A DNA stretch of 64,000 nucleotides from Streptomyces sp. NBC_00249 (GTDB taxonomy: Bacteria > Actinomycetota > Actinomycetes > Streptomycetales > Streptomycetaceae). This document shows, one piece after another, positions 17,669 through 24,757 of the stretch (its first letter is position 1; the number at the start of each line of letters is the position of its first letter). The notes below the pieces were generated by a model. That model was not told the DNA's origin and ran no database searches. It worked only from the letters and a program-made list of their open reading frames with translations. The DNA is taken from the NCBI RefSeq assembly GCF_026342355.1, contig NZ_JAPEMV010000012.1:124001-188000 (forward strand), read 5' to 3'. The translations under genes and the position numbers were made by a program.

Positions 17669-17720
17669 CCGGGCTTCAGGGGTACGGAACTGCTCCAGAT
17701 TAGGTCAACTCTAGTGTGCT

Positions 17721-18332
17721 TTGGCGCCTTTGAGTGGGTATTACGATCGCTGCGCGAACCTCAAGGAGTGGGCGAAAGTGAACGGTGTGCATCCGCATAC
17801 CGCGTACCGCTGGTTCCGTGAGGGCACGTTGCCGGTCCCCGCTGAGCGGGTCGGGCCGCGCACGATCCTGGTGAACATCGAGGCGAACTCGTCACCGGTT
17901 GTGACTGGCGGTGTGGGTCTGTATGCCCGCGTCTCCTCCCACGATCAGAAGGCCGACCTGGAACGTCAGACGGCCCGGCTGTCCGAGTGGGCGGCGAAGG
18001 CCGGTCACCGGGTGGTGCGGATCGAATCCGAGATCGCCTCGGGTATGAACGGCGGCCGTACGAAGGCCCGTCGTCTGCTGGCCGACCCGGCTGTGACCAC
18101 CGTGGTGGTGGAGCACAAAGACCGGCTCGGCCGGATGAACGTCGAGCTGGTCGAGGCCGCGCTGTCCGCGACCGGACGCCGCCTGGTCGTCCTGGACGAA
18201 GGCGAAGTCGATGACGACCTGGTGCAGGACATCGTGGATGTCCTGACCTCGTTCTGTGCCCGCCTGTACGGGCGCCGCTCCGCGAAGAACCGGGCAATGA
18301 AGGCTCTTGAGGCGGCTGCCGCCGATGACTGA
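17721..18332 (+). CDS. tnpA: IS607-family serine recombinase (TnpA)
   Basis: Up to 203 aa. The N-terminal MerR-like DNA-binding part is NLKEWAKVNGVHPHTAYRWFREGTLPVPA. The catalytic domain starts YARVSSHDQKADLERQ (nucleophilic Ser in VSS), followed by VEHKDRLGRMNVELVEAAL and a C-terminal helix. The start is uncertain: TTG 17721 is the longest reading, TTG 17730 and GTG 17778 are alternatives. The stop overlaps the tnpB ATG (ATGACTGA), so the two are translationally coupled. Confidence 0.88.
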   Translation: MAPLSGYYDRCANLKEWAKVNGVHPHTAYRWFREGTLPVPAERVGPRTILVNIEANSSPVVTGGVGLYARVSSHDQKADLERQTARLSEWAAKAGHRVVRIESEIASGMNGGRTKARRLLADPAVTTVVVEHKDRLGRMNVELVEAALSATGRRLVVLDEGEVDDDLVQDIVDVLTSFCARLYGRRSAKNRAMKALEAAAADD

Positions 18333-19974
18333 GCCGAAGAAGAAGCAGCTCCGCACCATCGACGCGCCGTTCGTCGCCCTCGGTCCGTCCGGTGTCGCGA
18401 TACGCGACCGCCTCAAGCACCTCACACCCGAGGACGACAAGGTGCTGCGCCTGGTCGGCGAGCACCTCGGCTCCCTGGCATCCCGCGATCTGGCGTCCCG
18501 CTGCCGTGACGGCAGCGACCACTCCACCGATACGTGGGCGGCCCGGAAGCAGGGCCTGACCGCCGCCTCGTCGTCGCGGTGGGCCGGGTCGATCACGAAG
18601 ACCTCCCACGATCAGTGGGCGCTCTCGCGCCGGTGCCAGCTCGCCCACATCCAGAACCTCGAAGCCGGTGTGCGGACCCTGATGCACCGTCTGTCCCTCC
18701 CGCTCGGGGAGAAGGGCACCAAGCGCGCTGCGGGCGGCTACCGCTCCAAGGGCGAGTGGTTCCAGAAAACCCGACGCCTGGCAACGCTGGAACACCGCCT
18801 CGATGTCGCTCGCGCTGAACGTGAGGCCGCAGTCGTGCACGTCGTGCGCGGTAGCCGGAAGTTGCTCAACACCCGGCACAACCTGTCCGCCGCGCAGCTC
18901 ACCGAGCCCGAGTGGCGGGAACGGTGGGAAGCCGAGCGCTGGTTCCTCGCCGCCGACGGCGAGTCTGGAAAGCCGTTCGGGAACGAGACCATCCGCGTCA
19001 CGGCCGCCGGCGAGGTCAGCATCAAGCTGCCCGCGCCGCTCGCGCACCTGGCGAACGCCAAGCACGGCCGGTATGCCCTGGCCTCGAAGACCGCGTTCGC
19101 GCACCGGGGCGAGGAGTGGGCCGACCGTGTGGAAGCGAACCGGGCCGTCGCCTACCGCATCCACCTCGACGTGGAACGCGGGCGCTGGTACCTCACCGCG
19201 TCCTGGCAACGCCCCGTCGTCCAGACCATGCCGCTGGCCACGGCCCGCGCCAAGGGCGTGATCGGCGTGGACACGAACGCCGACCACTTCGCCGCCTACC
19301 GCCTCGACGCCCACGGCAACCCGATCGGCGACCCGCACCGCTTCCCCTACGACCTCAGTGGTTCGGCGAACCACCGCGACGCACAGATCCGGCACGCCAT
19401 CACCCAAGTCCTGCACTGGGCCAAGTCCTGCGGTGTGGCTGCCATCGCGATCGAGGACCTCGACTTCACCGCCGAGAAGACCCGCGAGAAGCACGGACGC
19501 AAGAAGCGCTTCCGGCAGCTCATCTCCGGCATCCCCACCGGCAAACTCAAAACCCGGCTCGTGTCGATGGCCGCCGAGAGCGACATGTCCATCGTGGCCG
19601 TGGACCCGGCCTACACCTCGATGTGGGGCGATCAGCACTGGCGCAAGCCGCTGACCGCCCCGCGCCGAAAGATGTCCCGTCACGATGCCGCTGGTATCGC
19701 GATCGGGCGACGCGCCCTCGGACACCCGATCCGGCGACGGACGGCACCGCCCCGGCATCACCAGAGTGATGGTGCTGGGCATCGGACCGTCCAGGCCGGA
19801 CCAGGTGACCGGGAGCGTGAGGAAACCCGCCCACCCGTCACGGAGCGTGCACACGATGCACGCCGCCGACCGGGTCACCAAAAGGGAACGCGGGAGACCA
19901 GCGCATCCAAAACCGTTCGGGATGCGCGCAGTGCCGGGCAGTGGGTCCAAGACTCACTGCTGCTCACTGATTAG
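18325..19974 (+). CDS. tnpB: TnpB-type RNA-guided nuclease (IS607 accessory), without the usual zinc-finger cysteines
   Basis: 549 aa from the ATG at 18325. The RuvC-like active site is present: Asp316 in GVDTNADHF, Glu377 in IAIEDLDF and Asp454 in SRHDAAGIAIG. TnpB proteins usually have CxxC...CxxC between the second and third RuvC motifs; here that stretch (VDPAYTSMWGDQHW) has no cysteines. This matches a variant common in actinobacteria, but I state that from memory. The C-terminal 85 residues are Arg-rich and disordered-looking. It probably keeps the element in place by cutting empty sites with a guide RNA. Confidence 0.85.
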   Translation: MTEPKKKQLRTIDAPFVALGPSGVAIRDRLKHLTPEDDKVLRLVGEHLGSLASRDLASRCRDGSDHSTDTWAARKQGLTAASSSRWAGSITKTSHDQWALSRRCQLAHIQNLEAGVRTLMHRLSLPLGEKGTKRAAGGYRSKGEWFQKTRRLATLEHRLDVARAEREAAVVHVVRGSRKLLNTRHNLSAAQLTEPEWRERWEAERWFLAADGESGKPFGNETIRVTAAGEVSIKLPAPLAHLANAKHGRYALASKTAFAHRGEEWADRVEANRAVAYRIHLDVERGRWYLTASWQRPVVQTMPLATARAKGVIGVDTNADHFAAYRLDAHGNPIGDPHRFPYDLSGSANHRDAQIRHAITQVLHWAKSCGVAAIAIEDLDFTAEKTREKHGRKKRFRQLISGIPTGKLKTRLVSMAAESDMSIVAVDPAYTSMWGDQHWRKPLTAPRRKMSRHDAAGIAIGRRALGHPIRRRTAPPRHHQSDGAGHRTVQAGPGDREREETRPPVTERAHDARRRPGHQKGTRETSASKTVRDARSAGQWVQDSLLLTD

Positions 19975-20804
19975 GAACGGTTCGAGAGCAGGGCGCGCAG
20001 GCGGGCGGCGTAGGCGCGGGGGTGGGTGGTGTTGCCGTTGTGCCCGCCGGGGAAGGTCCGTATCCCTTCGCCCAGGAGGTCCGCCAGCCCCATGACGCAC
20101 CCGTGGTCGAAGACGGTGGCCGGGGTGCTCTCGCCGACGGCCGGGATGATGCGGGTCGCGGTGCGGCGCAGGTCGGCCGGGTCGATGGTGTCCTGGAGGA
20201 TCGCCAGGACGTCGTGCTCCATGAAGTAGCCGAAGTCGGCCCGGCGCTGCTCGTCCATCGGCTGCGGGGTGAGCCCCGGCTCGGTCTCCTGGCGGGCGGG
20301 GTCGATGCCGAGCGACCGGGCGACCTCGGGGAGGGCGGCGGCCAGGCCCGCCGTGCGGTAGAGGTCGCGGAGGTGGGCGAGCTCCGCCTCGTGCCGCAGG
20401 CGCTCGGCCTCGGGCAACAGGCGCGGGGCGACGGGCTCGTGGGCGACGAGGGTGGACAGCTGCCCGGGGTGCCGGACGGCCAGGTGCAGGCCGATAACCG
20501 CGCCGAGGCTGCACCCGAGCATGAGGGCGGGCTCGTCGGTGACGGCGGCCAGCAGCCGGTGGACGTCCTCGGCGTGCTCGGCGAGCGAGGTGGTCCGGCC
20601 GCTCTCCGCCGGCCGGCTGCGGGAGAGGCCGCGCCGGTCGTAGGTCAGGACCGTGAACTCGTCGGTGAGGTGCGGGACGAGGTCCACGGTGCGGTCGGCG
20701 TTGCCGTCGCCGCTCTGCGAGACGAGCAACAGCGGTCCGGAGCCCATGAGCTGGTAGTGCAGCGTGGCGCCGGGGACCGTGAGGGTGGACATGAGGCCGG
20801 ACAT
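19971..20804 (-). CDS. Alpha/beta-fold hydrolase
   Basis: 277 aa from the ATG at 20804, behind GAAGGAGAG. The nucleophile elbow is GCSLGA (about 99-104), with Asp near 235 and His near 258 (GGHNGN) as candidate triad members. It resembles non-haem peroxidase/esterase-type hydrolases. Its stop overlaps the tnpB stop on the opposite strand, so the transposon inserted right at its 3' end and the last residues may have been altered. It is divergent from a MarR gene with a large inverted-repeat operator between them. Confidence 0.85.
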   Translation of the reverse strand: MSGLMSTLTVPGATLHYQLMGSGPLLLVSQSGDGNADRTVDLVPHLTDEFTVLTYDRRGLSRSRPAESGRTTSLAEHAEDVHRLLAAVTDEPALMLGCSLGAVIGLHLAVRHPGQLSTLVAHEPVAPRLLPEAERLRHEAELAHLRDLYRTAGLAAALPEVARSLGIDPARQETEPGLTPQPMDEQRRADFGYFMEHDVLAILQDTIDPADLRRTATRIIPAVGESTPATVFDHGCVMGLADLLGEGIRTFPGGHNGNTTHPRAYAARLRALLSNRS

Positions 20805-20867
20805 GGTGACTCTCCTTCGTACGCTCGGCGCGGGCCCTTCGTCCGCTGCTCTGCGACCAGCCTATTC

Positions 20868-20909
20868 CATCGAAATCGATCCATCAAGAGTGATGGATCG
20901 ATTTCGATG
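20868..20909. promoter_or_regulatory. MarR operator: perfect 19-bp inverted repeat
   Basis: Arms at 20868-20886 and 20891-20909 pair perfectly around a 4-nt centre (AGAG). They contain the short palindromic words ATCGAAATCGAT and ATCGATTTCGAT. The site lies between the divergent hydrolase (-) and MarR (+) genes and would cover both promoters. Confidence 0.8.
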
Positions 20910-20927
20910 AATCAATTGTGATGTAGC

Positions 20928-21392
20928 GTGGGGCGGGTGGATGGAATCGAACTGTTCCTGCTGGGCCGGGCCCTGATGAAGCTCGGCGAGGAAGCCCTCC
21001 CCGAACCCCCGGGCGGCTCCGGACAGTACGCGGGCGGCACCCGCTCGGTCGTCATCGTCGCCGGGGACGTCGCCGCGCACCCGGACACCACCGTCGGCGA
21101 GACGGCGCAGCGGACGGGCCTGCCGCAGAGTCAGGTCTCGGGCGCGGTCGCCCGGCTGCGCGAGGCCGGCTCCGTGGTGACGGCGCCCGACCCCGCCGAC
21201 CGGCGCCGCACCCTGGTCCGCCAGGCGCCCGGGGCCTCCGCGCGCGTGGCCGCCGTACGGGCCGCGGGCGCCTCCAAGGTGGAGGAGGCCCTCGCCCGGG
21301 CGCTGGGCGAGGAGGACGCCGGGAGCCTGGCCGAGGTACGGGACGCGCTCGAGGTGCTCGCCCGGCACCTGGCCGTGCGCGGACCGCACTGA
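20928..21392 (+). CDS. MarR-like winged-helix regulator
   Basis: 154 aa from GTG 20928; GTG 20937 is an alternative. The MarR core is TVGETAQRTGLPQSQVSGAVARLREAGSVVTAPDPADRRRTLVR (recognition helix plus wing). It is divergent from the alpha/beta hydrolase across a 19-bp inverted repeat, which suggests autoregulation and control of the hydrolase. Confidence 0.82.
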   Translation: MGRVDGIELFLLGRALMKLGEEALPEPPGGSGQYAGGTRSVVIVAGDVAAHPDTTVGETAQRTGLPQSQVSGAVARLREAGSVVTAPDPADRRRTLVRQAPGASARVAAVRAAGASKVEEALARALGEEDAGSLAEVRDALEVLARHLAVRGPH

Positions 21393-21465
21393 CGGCCCGG
21401 ACCGCACCGACGGCCCAGGCGGCCCGGCCGCTCAGGCGGCCCGGCGGCCCGGCGGCTCAGGCCGC

Positions 21466-22275
21466 TCAGGCCCCCGTGAAGACGGTCAGGTCCTCGATGA
21501 CCGCCCTGACCACGGCCTCGTGCTGCTCGACCAGGTAGAAGTGCCCGCCGGGGAAGCTGCGGAAGGTGAAGGCCGCGTCCGTCAGCTCCCGCCACCCCAT
21601 GACCTCGGCCGCGCCCGCCCGCGGGTCGGACTCCCCGCACAGCACGCTCACGGGAGTTCCCAGCACCGGTCCCGGCTCGTAGCGGTAGGTCTCCACGGCC
21701 CGGTAGTCGCCGCGCAGCGCCGGCAGGATCAGTTCCCGCATCTCCGGGCTGCCGAGCAGGTCCGGCTCGGTCCCGGCCAGCTCGCTCAGGTGGGCGATCA
21801 GGGCCTCGTCGCCCAGGGCGTGGAGGTTCTCCTCGCGCTCGATCAGCGGCGTGCGGCGCCCGGACAGGACGAGGCCGCGCGCCGGCTCGCCCGCCCGTTC
21901 CAGCCTGCGCGCCAGCTCGAAGGCGATCAGCGCGCCCATGCTGTGCCCGAACAGCACCAGGGGGCGGCCCTGTTCCCGCCACGGCGCCAACGCCTGCTCC
22001 AGGCCCTCGACGAAGGCGGCGAGCGTCGGCGGTACCGGCTCCCCGAACCGCTCCTGGCGGCCCGGGTACTGGACGGTGAGCACCTCGGCGTGCGCGGCCA
22101 GGCTCCTGGACAGCTGGAAGTAGAAGGAGGCGTTGCCGCCGGCGTGCGGACAGACGACGAGGACCGGCGCGGCCTGCGGCCGTGGGTGCTCCGGCTGGTG
22201 GAAGCGGCGCAGCCAGGGGCTCTGGCGCAGGCCGGCGGGGTCGGGGGCGGGGTGTGCGGTGCGTGCGGTGGTCAT
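21466..22275 (-). CDS. Type II (editing) thioesterase
   Basis: 269 aa from the ATG at 22275. Family marks are CPHAGGNASFY (about 42-52), VQYPGRQERF, GHSMGA with Ser112, and a late His in FPGGHFYL. These enzymes remove blocked acyl chains from PKS or NRPS carrier proteins. Its start overlaps the stop of the acyl-CoA synthetase gene (ATGA), so the pair is co-translated. It is a second such enzyme in the window besides ScoT at 41555. Whether it serves the enediyne or the modular PKS is unknown. Confidence 0.92.
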   Translation of the reverse strand: MTTARTAHPAPDPAGLRQSPWLRRFHQPEHPRPQAAPVLVVCPHAGGNASFYFQLSRSLAAHAEVLTVQYPGRQERFGEPVPPTLAAFVEGLEQALAPWREQGRPLVLFGHSMGALIAFELARRLERAGEPARGLVLSGRRTPLIEREENLHALGDEALIAHLSELAGTEPDLLGSPEMRELILPALRGDYRAVETYRYEPGPVLGTPVSVLCGESDPRAGAAEVMGWRELTDAAFTFRSFPGGHFYLVEQHEAVVRAVIEDLTVFTGA

Positions 22276-23636
22276 CCCTGGTCTCCGGGCTCGTCGGCGA
22301 GGAGCAGCTTCTTCTGCGGCTTGCCCATGGCGTTGCGCGGCACGGCCGCGATGAAGCGGACCTCGCGCGGGCGCTTGTGCACCGACAGGTGCGTGGCGAC
22401 GAACTCGGTCAGTTCGGCGCCCGTCACCCCCTCTGCGACGACGAAGGCGACGATCCGCTGCCCGAGGTCGGCGTCGGGGACGCCGACGACGGCCGCCTCG
22501 CTCACCTTGGGGTGGTCGAGGAGGGCGTTCTCGATCTCGCCCGCGCCGATCCGGTAGCCACCGGACTTGATCATGTCGATGGAGGCGCGGCCGACGATGC
22601 GGTGCACGCCGTCGTCCGGGTCGACGGCGGCGATGTCGCCCGTACGGAACCAGCCGTCCTCGGTGTACGCGGCCGCGGTGGCCTCCGGGCGGCCCAGGTA
22701 CCCGGAGAACAGGGTGGGGCCGGTCAGCTGGAGTTCGCCGATCTCCGCGCCCGGCTCGGCGGCGATCCGGGTACGGACGCCGGGGAGCGGGGTGCCGACG
22801 GTGCCGGGGCGGACCTCTCCGCCGGCCCGGCCGCTGACGGTGATCAGGGTCTCGGTCATCCCGTACCGCTCGACGGGGCGGTGGCCCGTGAGGCGCTCCA
22901 GGTCCCGGAAGACGGGCGCGGGCAGGGCGGCGCTGCCGGAGACCAGCAGGCGGGCCCCGGACAGGGCGATGGCGGACGGCGGTTCGGCGGCGATCCGGGA
23001 CCAGACGGTCGGCACCCCGAAGTAGAGGCTGCCGCCCGCCGCCGCGTAGGCCTGTGGGGTGGGGCGGCCCGTGTGCACGAGGCGGCTGCCGGTGCGCAGG
23101 GCGCCGAGCACGCCGAGGACGAGGCCGTGCACGTGGAAGAGCGGGAGCCCGTGCACGAGGGTGTCCTCGGCGGTCCACTGCCAGGCGTCGGCGAGGGCGT
23201 CGAGGTCGGCGGCGAGGGCGTCGGCGGTCAGGAGCACGCCCTTGGGGGGGCCGGTGGTGCCGGAGGTGTACAGGATCAGGGCCGGGTCCTGGGCGGACTG
23301 CCGGGTGGGGGTGGCGGGGGTGGCCGGGGTGGGGGCTCGGCGGGTGAAGTCGACCGGGATCTCGGTCGCGCCGGAGTCCCGGAGGATGTGGGCGCGTTCG
23401 GCGGGGCCGGCGTCGGGGGGCAGCGGTACGAAGGGCACCCCGGCGAGGAGTCCGCCGACGACGGCGGCGACCGTCTCGAGGGAGGCGGTCGCGGTGACGG
23501 CGAAGGCGGGGGCGCCGGCGATGTCGGCGGCCACTGCGCTCGCCGCGCCCAGCAGTTGCTCGTACGAGGCGGTACGGCCGGCGACGCCGATGGCGTCCGC
23601 GCGGTCGCCGTACGTCCCGTCCAGGGCGGTCAGCAC
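22272..23636 (-). CDS. matB: MatB-like malonyl-CoA synthetase
   Basis: 454 aa from the GTG at 23636 behind AAAGGGAG. Adenylate-forming motifs: LYTSGTTGPPKG (P-loop), RYGMTET, WFRTGD and IKSGGYRIGAGEIE, with catalytic Lys in GKPQKK near the end. The GAGEIENALL block and overall alignment are as in S. coelicolor MatB, which makes malonyl-CoA from malonate, ATP and CoA. It would supply extender units for the neighbouring PKSs (both ATs seen in the modular PKS look malonyl-specific). Coupled to the thioesterase. Confidence 0.87.
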   Translation of the reverse strand: MLTALDGTYGDRADAIGVAGRTASYEQLLGAASAVAADIAGAPAFAVTATASLETVAAVVGGLLAGVPFVPLPPDAGPAERAHILRDSGATEIPVDFTRRAPTPATPATPTRQSAQDPALILYTSGTTGPPKGVLLTADALAADLDALADAWQWTAEDTLVHGLPLFHVHGLVLGVLGALRTGSRLVHTGRPTPQAYAAAGGSLYFGVPTVWSRIAAEPPSAIALSGARLLVSGSAALPAPVFRDLERLTGHRPVERYGMTETLITVSGRAGGEVRPGTVGTPLPGVRTRIAAEPGAEIGELQLTGPTLFSGYLGRPEATAAAYTEDGWFRTGDIAAVDPDDGVHRIVGRASIDMIKSGGYRIGAGEIENALLDHPKVSEAAVVGVPDADLGQRIVAFVVAEGVTGAELTEFVATHLSVHKRPREVRFIAAVPRNAMGKPQKKLLLADEPGDQG

Positions 23637-23972
23637 GCGGCAACTCCCTTTCGGTGGTGGGAGGCCAAGGCTACGCGGGGGGTTTCCGGCCGGGGCTGGG
23701 CGGGGGCCGGGCCCGTGCCGGGTGCGGATGGGTGGGAGTGGGGGCGGGGATGGGGCGGGGGTGCCGCTGCGCGGAGCTGCTCCCCGCCCCGCCCTTCCTC
23801 CGTTCCCGCCTCAAGCGCCGGCGCGGCTCACAGACCTGGGGCTCCGCCCCAGACCCCGCGCCTCAAACGCCGGCGGGGCCGGATTTGGCGAAGCCGTTTC
23901 TGCCGGGACACGGCCGGGGTCCGCCCGTAGGATCGGCCCGGGCGCGACGACCAACCGGCGGGGGACACCTTC
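23637..23972. other. Intergenic region with Streptomyces-type repeat
   Basis: 336 bp without a convincing gene. It contains the paired words TCAAGCGCCGGCG and CTCAAACGCCGGCGGGG (about 23811-23880) around a 7-bp hairpin CTGGGGC/GCCCCAG (23836-23852). This sequence family is commonly scattered between Streptomyces genes. It also holds the promoter of the gene at 23973. Confidence 0.6.
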
Positions 23973-24473
23973 ATGGAAACGGCACGGTTCGCATCACTGA
24001 TCGCGGCGACGATCACCATGGGCCTGGTCAGCGGCCTGTTCTACGGCTTCTCGGTGGCCGTCATGCCCGGCCTGCGCGGCACGGGCGACCGGACGGTCGT
24101 CGAGGTGATGCAGCGCATCAACGTCGCCATCCTCAACGGCTGGTTCCTGCTCGGCTACCTCGGCGCGCTCGTGTTCACCGGGCTCGCCCTGGCCCTGCAC
24201 CTCCCGGCCGACGGGCGCGCGGTGCTGCCGCCGCTGATCGGGGCGTTCGTGGCGTACGTCCTGGCGATGGTGGTCACGGGGCGGGTGAACATCCCGCTCA
24301 ACAACGCCCTGGAGAAGGCCGGCCCGGTGGACCGGATCGCGGATCCGGCGGCGGTGCGCGGTGCGTTCGAGGGGCCGTGGGTCCGGGCCAACGTGTGGCG
24401 CACGCTGCTGTGCACGGTGGCGACGGGGCTGCTGGCCTGGGCACTGGTCCTGAACGGCAACCTGCCCGCCTAG
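23973..24473 (+). CDS. DUF1772/anthrone-oxygenase-like membrane protein; stop codon supplied by a MITE
   Basis: 166 aa with four hydrophobic segments. Family-type blocks: GLFYGFSVAVMPGL, VMQRINVAILN, TGRVNIPLNNALE and WVRANVWRTLLCTV. A close relative is at 26248-26814. The TAG stop at 24471-24473 is the first three bases of a 163-bp hairpin element, so the C-terminus may be shorter than in relatives. Function in this family is mostly unknown. Confidence 0.8.
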   Translation: METARFASLIAATITMGLVSGLFYGFSVAVMPGLRGTGDRTVVEVMQRINVAILNGWFLLGYLGALVFTGLALALHLPADGRAVLPPLIGAFVAYVLAMVVTGRVNIPLNNALEKAGPVDRIADPAAVRGAFEGPWVRANVWRTLLCTVATGLLAWALVLNGNLPA

Positions 24474-24633
24474 TGCTGTGGCCGGGAAGGTTTGCCGGGT
24501 CGCGGTGTCCGGTGCGGTACCTCGCAAGGCGGAGGGCCGCCGCGTGTACTGGACGTACTCGGGTGGCCCGACAACGCGGCGAGGTGCCGTGCCGGGCGCC
24601 GCGACACGGTGAACCTTTCCGGTCACAGCACTA
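24471..24633. mobile_element. MITE-like long imperfect palindrome, 163 bp
   Basis: It begins TAGTGCTGTGGCCGGGAAGG and ends with the near-complement CCTTTCCGGTCACAGCACTA. The terminal arms match over about 33 bp with a few changes and the whole element can fold on itself. No coding content. It resembles a hairpin element widespread between Streptomyces genes (recognition from memory). It abuts and replaces the end of the preceding gene. Confidence 0.75.
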
Positions 24634-24685
24634 GCGTCCGGTCCGGCAACCCTCCCCGGCTCGGGGAGGGTTCACCGCGCCCTGC

Positions 24686-24738
24686 ACTTGCACTTTGTTC
24701 AAGTCGCCCCTAACGTTCTGCTTGAACAAAGTGCAAGT
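24686..24738. promoter_or_regulatory. Inverted pair of the 17-bp TetR operator
   Basis: Perfect 18-bp inverted repeat: 24686-24703 and 24721-24738 with a 17-nt spacer. The right arm CTTGAACAAAGTGCAAGT differs at one of 18 positions from 16914-16931 in front of the TetR gene at 16982. It ends 19 bp before the start of the serine hydrolase gene, a position suited to repression. Confidence 0.8.
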
Positions 24739-24757
24739 GACTCGAGGGAGAAGAACC

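Larger units (their letters stand above)
17700..19985 (+). mobile_element. IS607-type transposon (serine recombinase TnpA plus TnpB); ends approximate
   Basis: Two overlapping genes, a serine recombinase with a MerR-like N-terminus and a TnpB nuclease, define an IS607-group element. IS607 elements lack terminal inverted repeats and target duplications, so the ends given are estimates from the flanking genes. The right end lies at or just past the TnpB stop, which overlaps the end of the hydrolase gene on the other strand. Element genes have slightly lower third-position GC than neighbours, consistent with transfer. A TnpB guide RNA would be expected at the right end but cannot be delimited by eye. 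Confidence 0.8.

Noticed and set aside
21131..21982. Plausible minus-strand protein upstream of the type II thioesterase
   Set aside because: It overlaps the MarR gene and the thioesterase in a different frame and has only biased composition.
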